Assembly: GCA_002327255.1 (NCBI GenBank)
Contig: DCUM01000107.1
Location: 19,045 to 35,616 of the forward strand
DNA from: a bacterium UBA2214
GTDB taxonomy: Bacteria > Zhuqueibacterota > Zhuqueibacteria > Residuimicrobiales > Residuimicrobiaceae
Direction: 5' to 3'
DNA length: 16,572 nucleotides
The notes beneath the pieces were generated by a model. The model had not been told where the DNA came from. It saw nothing but the letters and a program-made list of their open reading frames with translations, and did no database searches. The translations under genes were made by a program, and so were the position numbers. Positions 7,239 to 14,509 of the stretch are shown piece after piece. Numbering within the stretch: the stretch's first letter is position 1; each line of letters starts with the position of its first letter.

Positions 7239-8495
7239 ATGATCACTATTCGTTCGCTGACTTTTTTGGCGCTGGTACCCCTCTTGTCGTGTACATCGCC
7301 GAATAACGCCATGACGCCAAAGTCGAGCGTCCGCTCCGGTTTGGATGTCCTGGTGCAAGAGGATTTCGCGGTGCTCACAGGTAAACGGGTTGGCTTTATC
7401 ACCAATCACACCGCCATCACCGCGGACGGCCGTCATGCCGCCGATCTGATGGCGGGGAGTGGGAAAGTCAAACTGACGGTTCTGTTTGCTCCAGAACATG
7501 GGATACGCGGCACAGCTGAGGCGGGGGCAACAATCGGCGATGAAAAAGATCCGCTCATGGGCATTCCGTTCATCAGCCTCTACGGCTCCGTCAATAAGCC
7601 AACCCCGGAGATGCTCGCCGGGATCGATATCCTGGTCTTTGATATTCAGGATGTGGGCGCGCGTTTCTATACCTATATCAGCACGCTCTTTCTCACCCTG
7701 GAGGCGGCCGCCGAGCAGGGAATCCCCTACATAGTACTGGACCGGCCGAACCCCATTGGCGGCCATCTGGTGGAAGGCCCGGTGCTGGATGCGGCGTTCA
7801 AATCCTTCGTCGGCATTCACGAGCTGCCCATCCGTCATGGCATGACCGTGGGCGAACTGGCGATGCTCTTCAATGGGGAGAAGTGGCTGAAAGAGGGCGT
7901 GGTTGCGGATTTGACTGTGATCAGGATGCGCAACTGGAAGCGGGAGATGATTTTTGACGAGACCGGACTGCCCTGGGTCAAGCCCTCACCCAACATGATC
8001 TCCCTGCAGACGGCGCTGCTCTATCCGGGCACCTGCCTGATCGAGGGGAGCAATCTTTCCGAAGGCCGCGGCACCGGGCGTCCCTTCGAGCAGATCGGCG
8101 CGCCGTGGCTCGATGCCGCGGCGGTGGCGGCGGACTTGCGCGCAACCGGCCCGGCCGGTGTTGAGGTGGATACAGTCTCCTTTATGCCGCAGGACCTGCC
8201 GGGCGTGGCGACCAACAACAAGCATGACGGTGTTTTGTGCCGTGGGTTGTTCTTCAATGTGGTCGAACCCCGGGAATTTCACTCCGTGCGTTTTGGCTTG
8301 CACCTGCTCGCCGCGATCCGCAAGCATCATGCGGATGTGCTGGTCATGCGCCAGGCTTCCATGCAGCGGCTGTTGGGCGATGCGGCGATTGTCGCGGCTT
8401 TGCAGCAGGGCGTTGCCGCGGATGACCTGTGGCGCCAGGCCGAAGCGGACCTGCAGCCGTTTTTACCGATCCGGGAAAAGTACCTGCTGTATTGA
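7239..8495 (+). CDS. namZ: NamZ-type exo-beta-N-acetylmuramidase (DUF1343), predicted lipoprotein
   Basis: The protein has 418 residues. It starts with a short lipoprotein signal ending in L15-L-S-C18, so it is probably anchored in the envelope. The DUF1343 family signatures are present: 'GKRVGFITNHTAI', 'FAPEHGIRG' with the conserved glutamate (E86), 'DIQDVGARFYTYISTL', 'DRPNPIGG', 'PSPNMISLQTALLYPGTCL' and 'SEGRGTGRPFEQIGAPW'. The family has been characterised in Bacillus subtilis as an exolytic muramidase that releases MurNAc from the non-reducing end of peptidoglycan fragments, for recycling. The start has AAGAAGG five bases upstream and lies 14 bases after the HtrA stop. With the MltD-like enzyme upstream, this makes a unit that cuts glycan strands and trims the products. 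The strong hairpin after the stop ends the unit. Confidence 0.9.
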   Translation: MITIRSLTFLALVPLLSCTSPNNAMTPKSSVRSGLDVLVQEDFAVLTGKRVGFITNHTAITADGRHAADLMAGSGKVKLTVLFAPEHGIRGTAEAGATIGDEKDPLMGIPFISLYGSVNKPTPEMLAGIDILVFDIQDVGARFYTYISTLFLTLEAAAEQGIPYIVLDRPNPIGGHLVEGPVLDAAFKSFVGIHELPIRHGMTVGELAMLFNGEKWLKEGVVADLTVIRMRNWKREMIFDETGLPWVKPSPNMISLQTALLYPGTCLIEGSNLSEGRGTGRPFEQIGAPWLDAAAVAADLRATGPAGVEVDTVSFMPQDLPGVATNNKHDGVLCRGLFFNVVEPREFHSVRFGLHLLAAIRKHHADVLVMRQASMQRLLGDAAIVAALQQGVAADDLWRQAEADLQPFLPIREKYLLY

Positions 8496-8504
8496 TCTTG
8501 AATG

Positions 8505-8544
8505 TGACCCCGGGGTTGAACTTGAACCCCGGGGTCATTTTTTT
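8505..8544 (+). terminator. Rho-independent terminator after namZ
   Basis: A perfect 13-pair stem (8505-8517 with 8525-8537, core CCCCGGGG) encloses a 7-base loop and is followed by seven T residues (8538-8544). It begins 9 bases after the namZ stop and ends just before the nikR promoter -35 element. It therefore insulates the nickel operon from upstream read-through. Confidence 0.95.
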
Positions 8545-8546
8545 GC

Positions 8547-8575
8547 TTGCAAATATCCTGCAATAGTGTTACATT
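8547..8575 (+). promoter_or_regulatory. Promoter of the nikR operon
   Basis: TTGCAA (8547-8552), 17 bases, TACATT (8570-8575): a sigma-70-type promoter with four of six matches in each box, placed directly after the terminator. The -10 box lies inside the NikR-like operator, so bound repressor would block polymerase. The predicted transcript start is around 8582, giving a leader of about 20 bases with AGGA at 8593-8596 ahead of the nikR ATG. Confidence 0.6.
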
Positions 8576-8592
8576 TTTTAAAAAAGTAACAC
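8566..8592. promoter_or_regulatory. NikR-type operator, inverted repeat GTGTTAC-N13-GTAACAC
   Basis: The half-sites GTGTTAC (8566-8572) and GTAACAC (8586-8592) are perfect inverted repeats with a 13-base spacer made of a T run and an A run. The spacing resembles the E. coli NikR operator (GTATGA-N16-TCATAC, 28 bases). As I recall, comparative genomics gave the GTGTTAC/GTAACAC form for NikR of several other bacteria. It sits 11 bases before nikR and overlaps the -10 box, so autorepression by nickel-loaded NikR is expected. Confidence 0.85.
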
Positions 8593-8603
8593 AGGAACCC
8601 GCC

Positions 8604-9020
8604 ATGCCCACCTTGCGTTTTGGCGTCTCGCTGGACGCCACTCTGCTCTCCGCCTTTGACCAACTCATCGCCGAAAAAGGCTACAGCAGCCGCTCCGAAG
8701 CCCTGCGCGATCTCATCCGCGAAGCCCTGGTGCAGCGTGAATGGGAAGAGGATGACCTGGAAAAAGTCGGCACCATCACCCTCATTTACGATCATCACCG
8801 CCACGATATCAGCGAACGGCTGACCCACGCCCAGCACGAGCACCACCACGAGATCCTCTCCACCATGCACATCCATCTCGATCACGACAACTGCCTGGAG
8901 GTGCTCGCTGTCAAAGGCAAGGCGGGCGCCGTTCAGCAGCTTGCGGATGAATTGATCGGCATGAAGGGGGTCAAACACGGCAAACTGGCAGCCACGACCA
9001 CCGGCAAAGACTTGATATAG
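8604..9020 (+). CDS. nikR: Nickel-responsive transcriptional regulator NikR
   Basis: The protein has 138 residues. The N-terminal ribbon-helix-helix DNA-binding domain starts 'MPTLRFGVSLDATLLSAFDQ' and includes 'GYSSRSEALRDLIREAL'. The C-terminal ACT-like metal-binding domain carries the four high-affinity square-planar nickel ligands at the right spacing: H78, H89, H91 and C97 (E. coli H76, H87, H89, C95), in 'QHEHHHE' and 'TMHIHLDHDNCLEV'. Nickel-bound NikR is a tetramer that represses nickel uptake genes. The start ATG 8604 has AGGA 7 bases upstream, and the protein length is normal (E. coli 133). The operator lies directly upstream, and a TonB-dependent receptor follows after 7 bases, so the regulator probably controls its own operon. 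This is the best-supported regulator call in the window. Confidence 0.97.
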   Translation: MPTLRFGVSLDATLLSAFDQLIAEKGYSSRSEALRDLIREALVQREWEEDDLEKVGTITLIYDHHRHDISERLTHAQHEHHHEILSTMHIHLDHDNCLEVLAVKGKAGAVQQLADELIGMKGVKHGKLAATTTGKDLI

Positions 9021-9027
9021 GCAATTC

Positions 9028-10842
9028 ATGAGAACTCTTATTCCATGCGCGCTTTTATTCCTGGCGGCGACCGCATCAGCTGAGGAGGTCGCCCGGACGG
9101 ATTCCATCCGCTACCACCTCGATCCCGTGGTCATCACCGCCAGCAAGATGGCGGAATCGCAGCGCGAAATCGCCGCCAGCGTCACGGTTCTGTCCGCCGA
9201 GACGTTGGCCCGGTCGGCGGGACACTCCGTCCTCGAGGCGGTGCAATATCAGGTCCCCGGGCTCTATCTCACCGAGCGTTCGATGCTTGGTTTTGGCGTC
9301 GCCAGCGGCGCGGCAGGGGGGATCTCCATCCGCGGCGTCGGCGGCTCGCCGGTCACCGGCGTCCTGGTGCTGCGTGACGGCCGTCCGGACATGATGGGCC
9401 TGATGGGCCATCCGCTGCCGGACAGCTATGAAGCCTTGAGCATAGAACGGGTGGAGGTGCTGCGCGGTCCGGCTTCCTTTCTCTATGGCACCAACGCCAT
9501 GGGGGGGGTCATCAATCTGGTCAGCCGGCAGCGTCGTGAAGCGGGATTCGAGACCCGGCTTCGCTCCGGTTATGGCAGTCATGCCACCGGAGAGGTCGCC
9601 CTGCAACACGGCGGCAAACAGGGCCGCATCGACTATTTCGTCACCGCCTCCCATGACCGCAGCGACGGCCATCGCGATTTTTCTGATTTTCAGAGCGCCC
9701 ACTATGCCGTGCACGGCGGCTATCAGGCCGGCGCGGGGACCCGCCTGGAAGCCAATGCCCATCTCGCCAATATGGATCTCTTCGATCCGGGAACGGTCAC
9801 ACAACCTTTTCAGGATCACTGGTACGACATCCGCCGCTGGGGCGCCGATCTCTCGCTGTCGCATGCGAGCCGCCATGGCGACACGCAGTTCCGCCTGCAC
9901 GGCAATTTCGGCCGCCATCGCATCTACGATGGCTTTCGTTCCAATGATCATACCCATGGTGTCATGTTCTATCATACCGCGACACCCTGGCATCACGCCA
10001 GCCTCACCGCCGGATTTGACTGGAAATCCTATGGCGGTACGGCCCGCAATGTGTTCACACATCTTGACTACAGCGACCATGCCATCGTCGAATATGCGCC
10101 CTATCTGCATCTGCAGCAGCTGTTATTGAAACGGGTTATCCTCTCCGGCGGCTTGCGCCGGGAGCATCACGAGGTCTTTGGCGCGATGGTGCTGCCCAAG
10201 GCGGGCGTGGTCTATCACGTGACGCCTTCCACCTCCGTGCGCCTCTCCATGGCCAAAGGATTCCGCAGTCCGACGATCCGCGAACTCTATCTTTTCCCGG
10301 CGCCGACGCCGGATTTAAAGCCGGAGGAAGTGTGGAGCCGTGAGGTGGGTTTGACGCAGCTCGTCGGAGAAGGTCTCCGTTTTGAGGCCGCCCTGTTCGC
10401 GGCGGAGGGCAAAAACCTCATCCGCCTGAAATGGCCGCGTTACATCAACAGCGGGACCTTTTATCATACGGGATATGAAGCGAGCCTGAACTGGCTGCCC
10501 GGCGCGGACTTTGCGGTGACCGCAACGTGGAGCAAACACGATCTCGACGATCAAACCCTGTATGCGCCGGGCAAGAAAGCCACACTGATCGTGACGGTGC
10601 CGTGGCGCACCTGGCGCTGCGCCCTGCAGGCGCAGCACATCCGGGATCTCTTCGCTGCGGATTTTCGCCGGCAGCCGCTGCCCGATTATACCACTGTCAA
10701 TGCGTCGCTGACGTGGCAAATCCTGCCCGTCTTGCAGGCGCGTGGTGTGGTGAACAATCTCTTCGCTGCAGAATATCAAAGTCTTCAGGGATATCCCATG
10801 CCCGGCCGCACGGGGCGCCTGGAGATGAATCTCATCTGGTAG
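9028..10842 (+). CDS. TonB-dependent outer-membrane receptor, probably for nickel or a nickel chelate
   Basis: The protein has 604 residues with a signal peptide ('MRTLIPCALLFLAATASA') and a TonB-box-like segment 'LDPVVITASK'. A plug domain follows (about 45-155), with 'GGISIRGVGGSPVTGVLVLR' and 'IERVEVLRGPASFLYGTNAM' followed by GGVINLVSR. A beta-barrel with alternating aromatic/polar strands follows, ending in '(L)EMNLIW'. The barrel is rather small for the family (commonly 650-800 residues). The receptor would use TonB/ExbBD energy to move substrate across the outer membrane. Substrate prediction comes from context: it is seven bases after nikR, behind a NikR operator. A Met/His cluster in the plug (M122, M123, M126, H128) could contact metal. 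NikR-controlled TonB-dependent nickel receptors are known (Helicobacter). The ribosome site is weak; translational coupling to nikR is likely. Confidence 0.93.
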   Translation: MRTLIPCALLFLAATASAEEVARTDSIRYHLDPVVITASKMAESQREIAASVTVLSAETLARSAGHSVLEAVQYQVPGLYLTERSMLGFGVASGAAGGISIRGVGGSPVTGVLVLRDGRPDMMGLMGHPLPDSYEALSIERVEVLRGPASFLYGTNAMGGVINLVSRQRREAGFETRLRSGYGSHATGEVALQHGGKQGRIDYFVTASHDRSDGHRDFSDFQSAHYAVHGGYQAGAGTRLEANAHLANMDLFDPGTVTQPFQDHWYDIRRWGADLSLSHASRHGDTQFRLHGNFGRHRIYDGFRSNDHTHGVMFYHTATPWHHASLTAGFDWKSYGGTARNVFTHLDYSDHAIVEYAPYLHLQQLLLKRVILSGGLRREHHEVFGAMVLPKAGVVYHVTPSTSVRLSMAKGFRSPTIRELYLFPAPTPDLKPEEVWSREVGLTQLVGEGLRFEAALFAAEGKNLIRLKWPRYINSGTFYHTGYEASLNWLPGADFAVTATWSKHDLDDQTLYAPGKKATLIVTVPWRTWRCALQAQHIRDLFAADFRRQPLPDYTTVNASLTWQILPVLQARGVVNNLFAAEYQSLQGYPMPGRTGRLEMNLIW

Positions 10843-10847
10843 GGTGT

Positions 10848-11366
10848 ATGAAAAAACGCAATCTGCAATTGACGCTGACGGCCATGTTTCTCGCCCTCGG
10901 ACTGGTCTGGCCCATGCTTTTTCACGCTGCGGGTCTGGGGAGCATCTTTTTGCCCATGTTCTGGCCGGTGGCTGCCGGCGCCTTTTTCCTGAGAACCCCC
11001 TATGCACTGACGCTCGCCCTGATGACGCCGCTGCTGTCGAGCCTGATGACCGGCATGCCGCCCTTTGCGCCGCCGCTGGTCTACGTCATGATGGCCGAAC
11101 TCTTTGTGCTCAATGCGACGATTCGTTTTCTCTACGCGTATACGAACTGGGGGGTGGTGTGGAAATTGGCGGCGGGATTGCTGTTGTCGCGGCTGACGCT
11201 GGTGTTTACGGTGAGTTTGATCGCGCCGCTGCTGGGCTGGCCGGCGCAGCTCTTTTCCATGGCCGCGGTGATCAGGGGCCTGCCCGGGATTCTGGGGATG
11301 CTGGTTTTTTTGCCCGTCATCATCAGCCGATTAAGACACGAGAACCTTTATCGCCAGCAGGGTTGA
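10848..11366 (+). CDS. Small polytopic membrane protein, ECF-transporter S-component-like
   Basis: The protein has 172 residues with five to six hydrophobic segments (about 8-28, 31-48, 50-68, 73-95, 104-128, 137-160) and short charged ends ('MKKRN', 'RLRHENLYRQQG'). The block 'IFLPMFWPVAAGAFFL' then 'MTPLLSSLMTGMPPFAPP' resembles substrate-binding S components of energy-coupling-factor transporters, which often read 'PMHxPVxLAG ... SPLxSxLxTGMP'. It lacks the N-terminal MHI motif typical of the known nickel/cobalt S component (NikM/CbiM). It begins 5 bases after the receptor stop (ATG 10848), and the next gene starts 1 base after its stop, so it belongs to the nikR operon. I infer that it moves the same substrate across the inner membrane. 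The ATPase and T subunits of an ECF system are not encoded in the window. Family assignment is by pattern only. Confidence 0.68.
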   Translation: MKKRNLQLTLTAMFLALGLVWPMLFHAAGLGSIFLPMFWPVAAGAFFLRTPYALTLALMTPLLSSLMTGMPPFAPPLVYVMMAELFVLNATIRFLYAYTNWGVVWKLAAGLLLSRLTLVFTVSLIAPLLGWPAQLFSMAAVIRGLPGILGMLVFLPVIISRLRHENLYRQQG

Positions 11367-11367
11367 T

Positions 11368-11976
11368 ATGTCGCAGACGCACCGTTCGTATTTCAATGCC
11401 CTGGCGCCGGCCTGGAACGGCGTCAACAATCTGCCTGCCGATCTCGTCCAGCCTCTGCAACGTTTTGGCATCCGCTGCGGCGATCGCGTGCTTGACCTGG
11501 GATCGGGCAAGGGCATCCTCGCACCGGTTCTGCGAAAATTGGCGGGTCCGGAGGGCGTCATCACAGCGATGGACATCGCCGAGCAGATGCTGCAGGGCGG
11601 CCGCGCCATCTACACGGAAAACCGGATTTTGCCGCTCTGTGCCGATGTGGCCGCCTTGCCGTGTCCATCCACCTGCTTTGACAAGGTGGTCTGTTTTTCC
11701 ACGTTTCCCCATTTCAGATCACCGCTCCGGGCCTTGCACGAAGTATATCGCGTGCTGCGTCCCGGCGGAGCGCTCCTGATCTGGCACACCTGCGGCAGCC
11801 GCCATCTCAATGCCTTTCATGCGCGGCTGAACGGTGTGGTCGCCGCGGATCATCTGCCGCCTGCCGAAGAACTGGCACGACTGCTGCAAATAGGCGGTTA
11901 TGCGGGGGTGTCGTGCCGCGAAACCGCGGAGCTGTACTGGGTGACCGCAGAACGCCCCGCCCCTCATTCAAGCTGA
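11368..11976 (+). CDS. Class I SAM-dependent methyltransferase, last gene of the nikR operon
   Basis: The protein has 202 residues with no signal peptide and is cytoplasmic. The SAM-binding motif I 'RVLDLGSGKGILAPVL' is at about 40-55, the acidic end of strand 2 is in 'VITAMDIAEQML', 'LPLCADVAALPCPSTCFDKV' forms the motif II/III region, and 'VYRVLRPGGALLIW' is the post-core strand. This is the Methyltransf_11 type (UbiE/arsenite/small-molecule methyltransferases). The N-terminus 'YFNALAPAWN' resembles UbiE-like enzymes. Its substrate is unknown. The start ATG 11368 lies one base after the previous stop, showing tight coupling to the S-component-like gene. Its place in a nickel-controlled operon suggests a role in making, changing or detoxifying a metal ligand, but this is inference only. 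It ends 2 bases before the convergent surface-protein gene. Confidence 0.9.
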   Translation: MSQTHRSYFNALAPAWNGVNNLPADLVQPLQRFGIRCGDRVLDLGSGKGILAPVLRKLAGPEGVITAMDIAEQMLQGGRAIYTENRILPLCADVAALPCPSTCFDKVVCFSTFPHFRSPLRALHEVYRVLRPGGALLIWHTCGSRHLNAFHARLNGVVAADHLPPAEELARLLQIGGYAGVSCRETAELYWVTAERPAPHSS

Positions 11977-11978
11977 AC

Positions 11979-14165
11979 TCATTTGATGAACTGCAGACGG
12001 CGCATCGAACGGTAATCGTTCACCGTCATGCTGTAGAGATAGACGCCCGCAGGGACTTCGCGTCCCCTGTCGTCGCACCCGTCCCAGTGTACGCGATGCG
12101 CCCCCGCTTCGAGAACGCCCTCCACAACGCTGCGAATTTTCTGTCCGAGGAGATTATAGAGGACGATGTGCACCTCTCCGCGCTCTTTCAACTCAAACGG
12201 AATGGTGGTGCCGCCATTGAAGGGGTTGGGATAATTCTGGCCCAGGCTGTAACCTTCGGGCAGCGCGGCGGATTGCACCGCGATGGGGCCGTGCATCGTC
12301 TCCACACCCTTGTAAGAAATATCGCTCAACTTGTAGAAATAGCTCTTGCCGGGCAGGGTCTGCTCATCGCGATGGCGATAGGTCTGCCGGTTTGAGGTGG
12401 AACCGGCGCCCGGGATAAGCGCCGAATTGATTCTGGCATAGGCGCCATCAGCGGATTCGCTGCGATAGATATGGAACCCCAGATTATCGGTTTCGCTCTC
12501 CGTGACCCAGTTGAGTTCGATATGAACACCGGCGTTCTTGCCGGAGAAGGTCGCCAATTCGACCGGTGTTTCGAATTTGCCGTAGCCGATGTCGATATTC
12601 GCATGGGTTTCGCCCAAATCGGTGATCACCAGCCAGGTGTTCTGTACGGTGGTGGTCACATCCCAATCTTCCGGAAAGAAGGCGTTCTCGGGGCGCACCT
12701 GATACTCACCGATCGGCAAATCCGTGAACAGATAAAAGCCTTCGCTGTTGGTTTGTATCTCCGCGATGGTGTCTCCGCTCTGCGCGACCAGGAAGGTGCG
12801 CACGCTGCCCAGGCCCGTTTCCATGCTTTCGCGCAGGCCGTTGTGGTTGCTGTCGTGCCAGATCGTGCCGCTGATGGCGCCGGCTACCTGCAACTGATTG
12901 ATATCGAGGACGTAGGGGCTGGCATAATGGAAAAAGAGCACATTTTCATAAGTGACCGAAGCGGTTGCGACTACGGGGTTGGTGGCGCCATCGCCGACGA
13001 CAACGCTCATGGTGAAAAGGGCTTGCTGTCCGGGCGGAAGGGGTCCAAAGTCCCAGGAGATACGATCCTCGGCCAACGGTGTCCCGCTACCGGGATCGGT
13101 GATAATGAGTCCGGGCGAGAGATAGGCGATCACTTGACAAGCGGTTGCTGCCCCCGCGCCCACATTGTCGATCCGGATGGTATACGTCGTTTGTGCACCT
13201 TTCGAGATGTTTTCCCTGCCATCCTGAAGGGAGATATTCAACCTGGGGGATTCGGGATGAGCCTGAAGAAAATAGGTCAAACCCGGATAGAATGAGAACT
13301 GATTGCCGGCTACAGAAGCGATGTTCGCGCGCCACCAGCCGCTCTCGGGCGCTGCATAGACATCGCCTCCGGGCGGCGGCAAAAACAGCGCCGCGGAATT
13401 ATTCCAGACCGCATCTCCGGAGGTCGTGCCGGTCAGAACCTCCCCGCCGGGTGTGACATAGGTGACGGTGCCATAGTCATCCAGGTCAAAGTTGGCCAGT
13501 ATCAGTTCCGGCATGGCGGGGGGCACATAAAAGTGCAGGGATGCATCACTCTCTTCGATCATTTGGTGAGAAGATTTTGAGAGCCCGATATTTATTTCGT
13601 CACCGCTGTTGGGTACGCCATCCGGATCATTTTCGACAATCCTGAGCCGGTAGGTATTTTCGTCATCATTTTCCGTCGTCACATAGAGGCGATAGATGCC
13701 ACAGCCAAAGGTTTGCATGGAAAAATTGGCGAACGGCACCCAGACTTCCGAAGTATTATCGACGGGCGGGTAGTAGGTGTCAGCCACCACATCGGTGCCA
13801 TTGGGGGCGATGAGTCGAAAGTGGGTTTGATCCCAGACGCCGCCTTTTCGTTCATCCAGTTCACTGCCCGTTGCATAACATTCCGGATCGAATATCTGCA
13901 GTTGAATCTCAAAGTCACCGGGCACCGCACAGGGCACAAAAATGAGAAAAAGATGCGGCTGCTGGCCGGCATTGACATCATTGTTGCTCCAATAGTCCCC
14001 ATTATCCAGTTCGCCGTTGGGGCCATTGGTCTGGAGCACCGCCGAACTGCCCGGAGGCGGTATGATCACTTCTGCGGCGAAGAGTGGCGATAGCAGCACG
14101 ACGGCACTCCATAACCCCACGCCGAGCAGGAGCATACGCGATCTGTACAACTGATAACCCTTCAT
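11979..14165 (-). CDS. Large secreted modular protein with C-terminal sorting domain
   Basis: The protein has 728 residues. A signal peptide ('LLLGVGLWSAVVLLSPLFAA') is followed by an N-terminal region of about 270 residues of unknown fold. A DUF11-like domain (about 305-415, 'ISKGAQTTYTIRIDNVGAGA') and an SdrD B-like domain (about 428-535, 'ISGTIWHDSNHNGLRES', with Asp/Asn calcium-type residues) come next. An FN3-like region follows (about 535-635, 'LGFHIYRSESADGAYARINS'). The final module (about 635-728, 'SLGQNYPNPFNGGTTIPF' to 'RRLQFIK') is the FlgD-like / type IX secretion sorting domain of FCB bacteria, so the protein is probably exported to the surface. The ATG at 14165 was chosen over TTG 14171 because GGAGG lies six bases before the ATG and directly abuts the TTG. 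A paralogue lies upstream. Its ligand or enzymatic activity is unknown. Confidence 0.88.
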   Translation of the reverse strand: MKGYQLYRSRMLLLGVGLWSAVVLLSPLFAAEVIIPPPGSSAVLQTNGPNGELDNGDYWSNNDVNAGQQPHLFLIFVPCAVPGDFEIQLQIFDPECYATGSELDERKGGVWDQTHFRLIAPNGTDVVADTYYPPVDNTSEVWVPFANFSMQTFGCGIYRLYVTTENDDENTYRLRIVENDPDGVPNSGDEINIGLSKSSHQMIEESDASLHFYVPPAMPELILANFDLDDYGTVTYVTPGGEVLTGTTSGDAVWNNSAALFLPPPGGDVYAAPESGWWRANIASVAGNQFSFYPGLTYFLQAHPESPRLNISLQDGRENISKGAQTTYTIRIDNVGAGAATACQVIAYLSPGLIITDPGSGTPLAEDRISWDFGPLPPGQQALFTMSVVVGDGATNPVVATASVTYENVLFFHYASPYVLDINQLQVAGAISGTIWHDSNHNGLRESMETGLGSVRTFLVAQSGDTIAEIQTNSEGFYLFTDLPIGEYQVRPENAFFPEDWDVTTTVQNTWLVITDLGETHANIDIGYGKFETPVELATFSGKNAGVHIELNWVTESETDNLGFHIYRSESADGAYARINSALIPGAGSTSNRQTYRHRDEQTLPGKSYFYKLSDISYKGVETMHGPIAVQSAALPEGYSLGQNYPNPFNGGTTIPFELKERGEVHIVLYNLLGQKIRSVVEGVLEAGAHRVHWDGCDDRGREVPAGVYLYSMTVNDYRSMRRLQFIK

Positions 14166-14421
14166 ACTCAACCTCCCTCAAAAAACGTGCGCAATTTCCA
14201 GGTACGCTGAAGCACCTCGCATGGAAGGAGAACCGGCAGTGAGTGGTGCAAAGAGCAGTACGAGAAGCCACAATGGCTGTGGCGCTCAAGCCACAATGAA
14301 GACATACAACCCCTTTTTGAGTTGATGTCTGTACGATGCTAACTTTAAAATAATTAATTTATTAAATTTTTTTAATTACATAAAATTTTAAGAACGCGTG
14401 TGCGTGACATGATCTCTACGG

Positions 14422-14445
14422 GGTGATCAATCAAGAATTGTGCCA
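14422..14445 (-). promoter_or_regulatory. Shared upstream motif, copy 1 (promoter or operator candidate)
   Basis: On the minus strand it reads TGGCAC (14445-14440), five bases, TTGA, three bases, ATCACC. The same string, with one base instead of three before ATCACC, lies upstream of the paralogue at 16194-16215. TGGCAC-N5-TTGA resembles a sigma-54 -24/-12 promoter (TGGCAC-N5-TTGCW), but the -12 GC is GA. It lies about 265 bases before the ATG. Confidence 0.35.
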
Positions 14446-14509
14446 AAACTCAAATTTTTATGTCAGGTGTAACTTTTGCGGATCAGATTCCGGGGAACAG
14501 AAGGGGGGA

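Noticed and set aside
10527..10847. Extended N-terminus for the S-component-like protein
   Set aside because: The frame is open upstream but overlaps the receptor gene; the hydrophobic protein proper starts at ATG 10848, right after the receptor stop.
14430..14445. True sigma-54 promoter
   Set aside because: The -24 part (TGGCAC) fits, but the -12 GC that is nearly always required is GA in both copies, so I keep it only as an unnamed shared motif.
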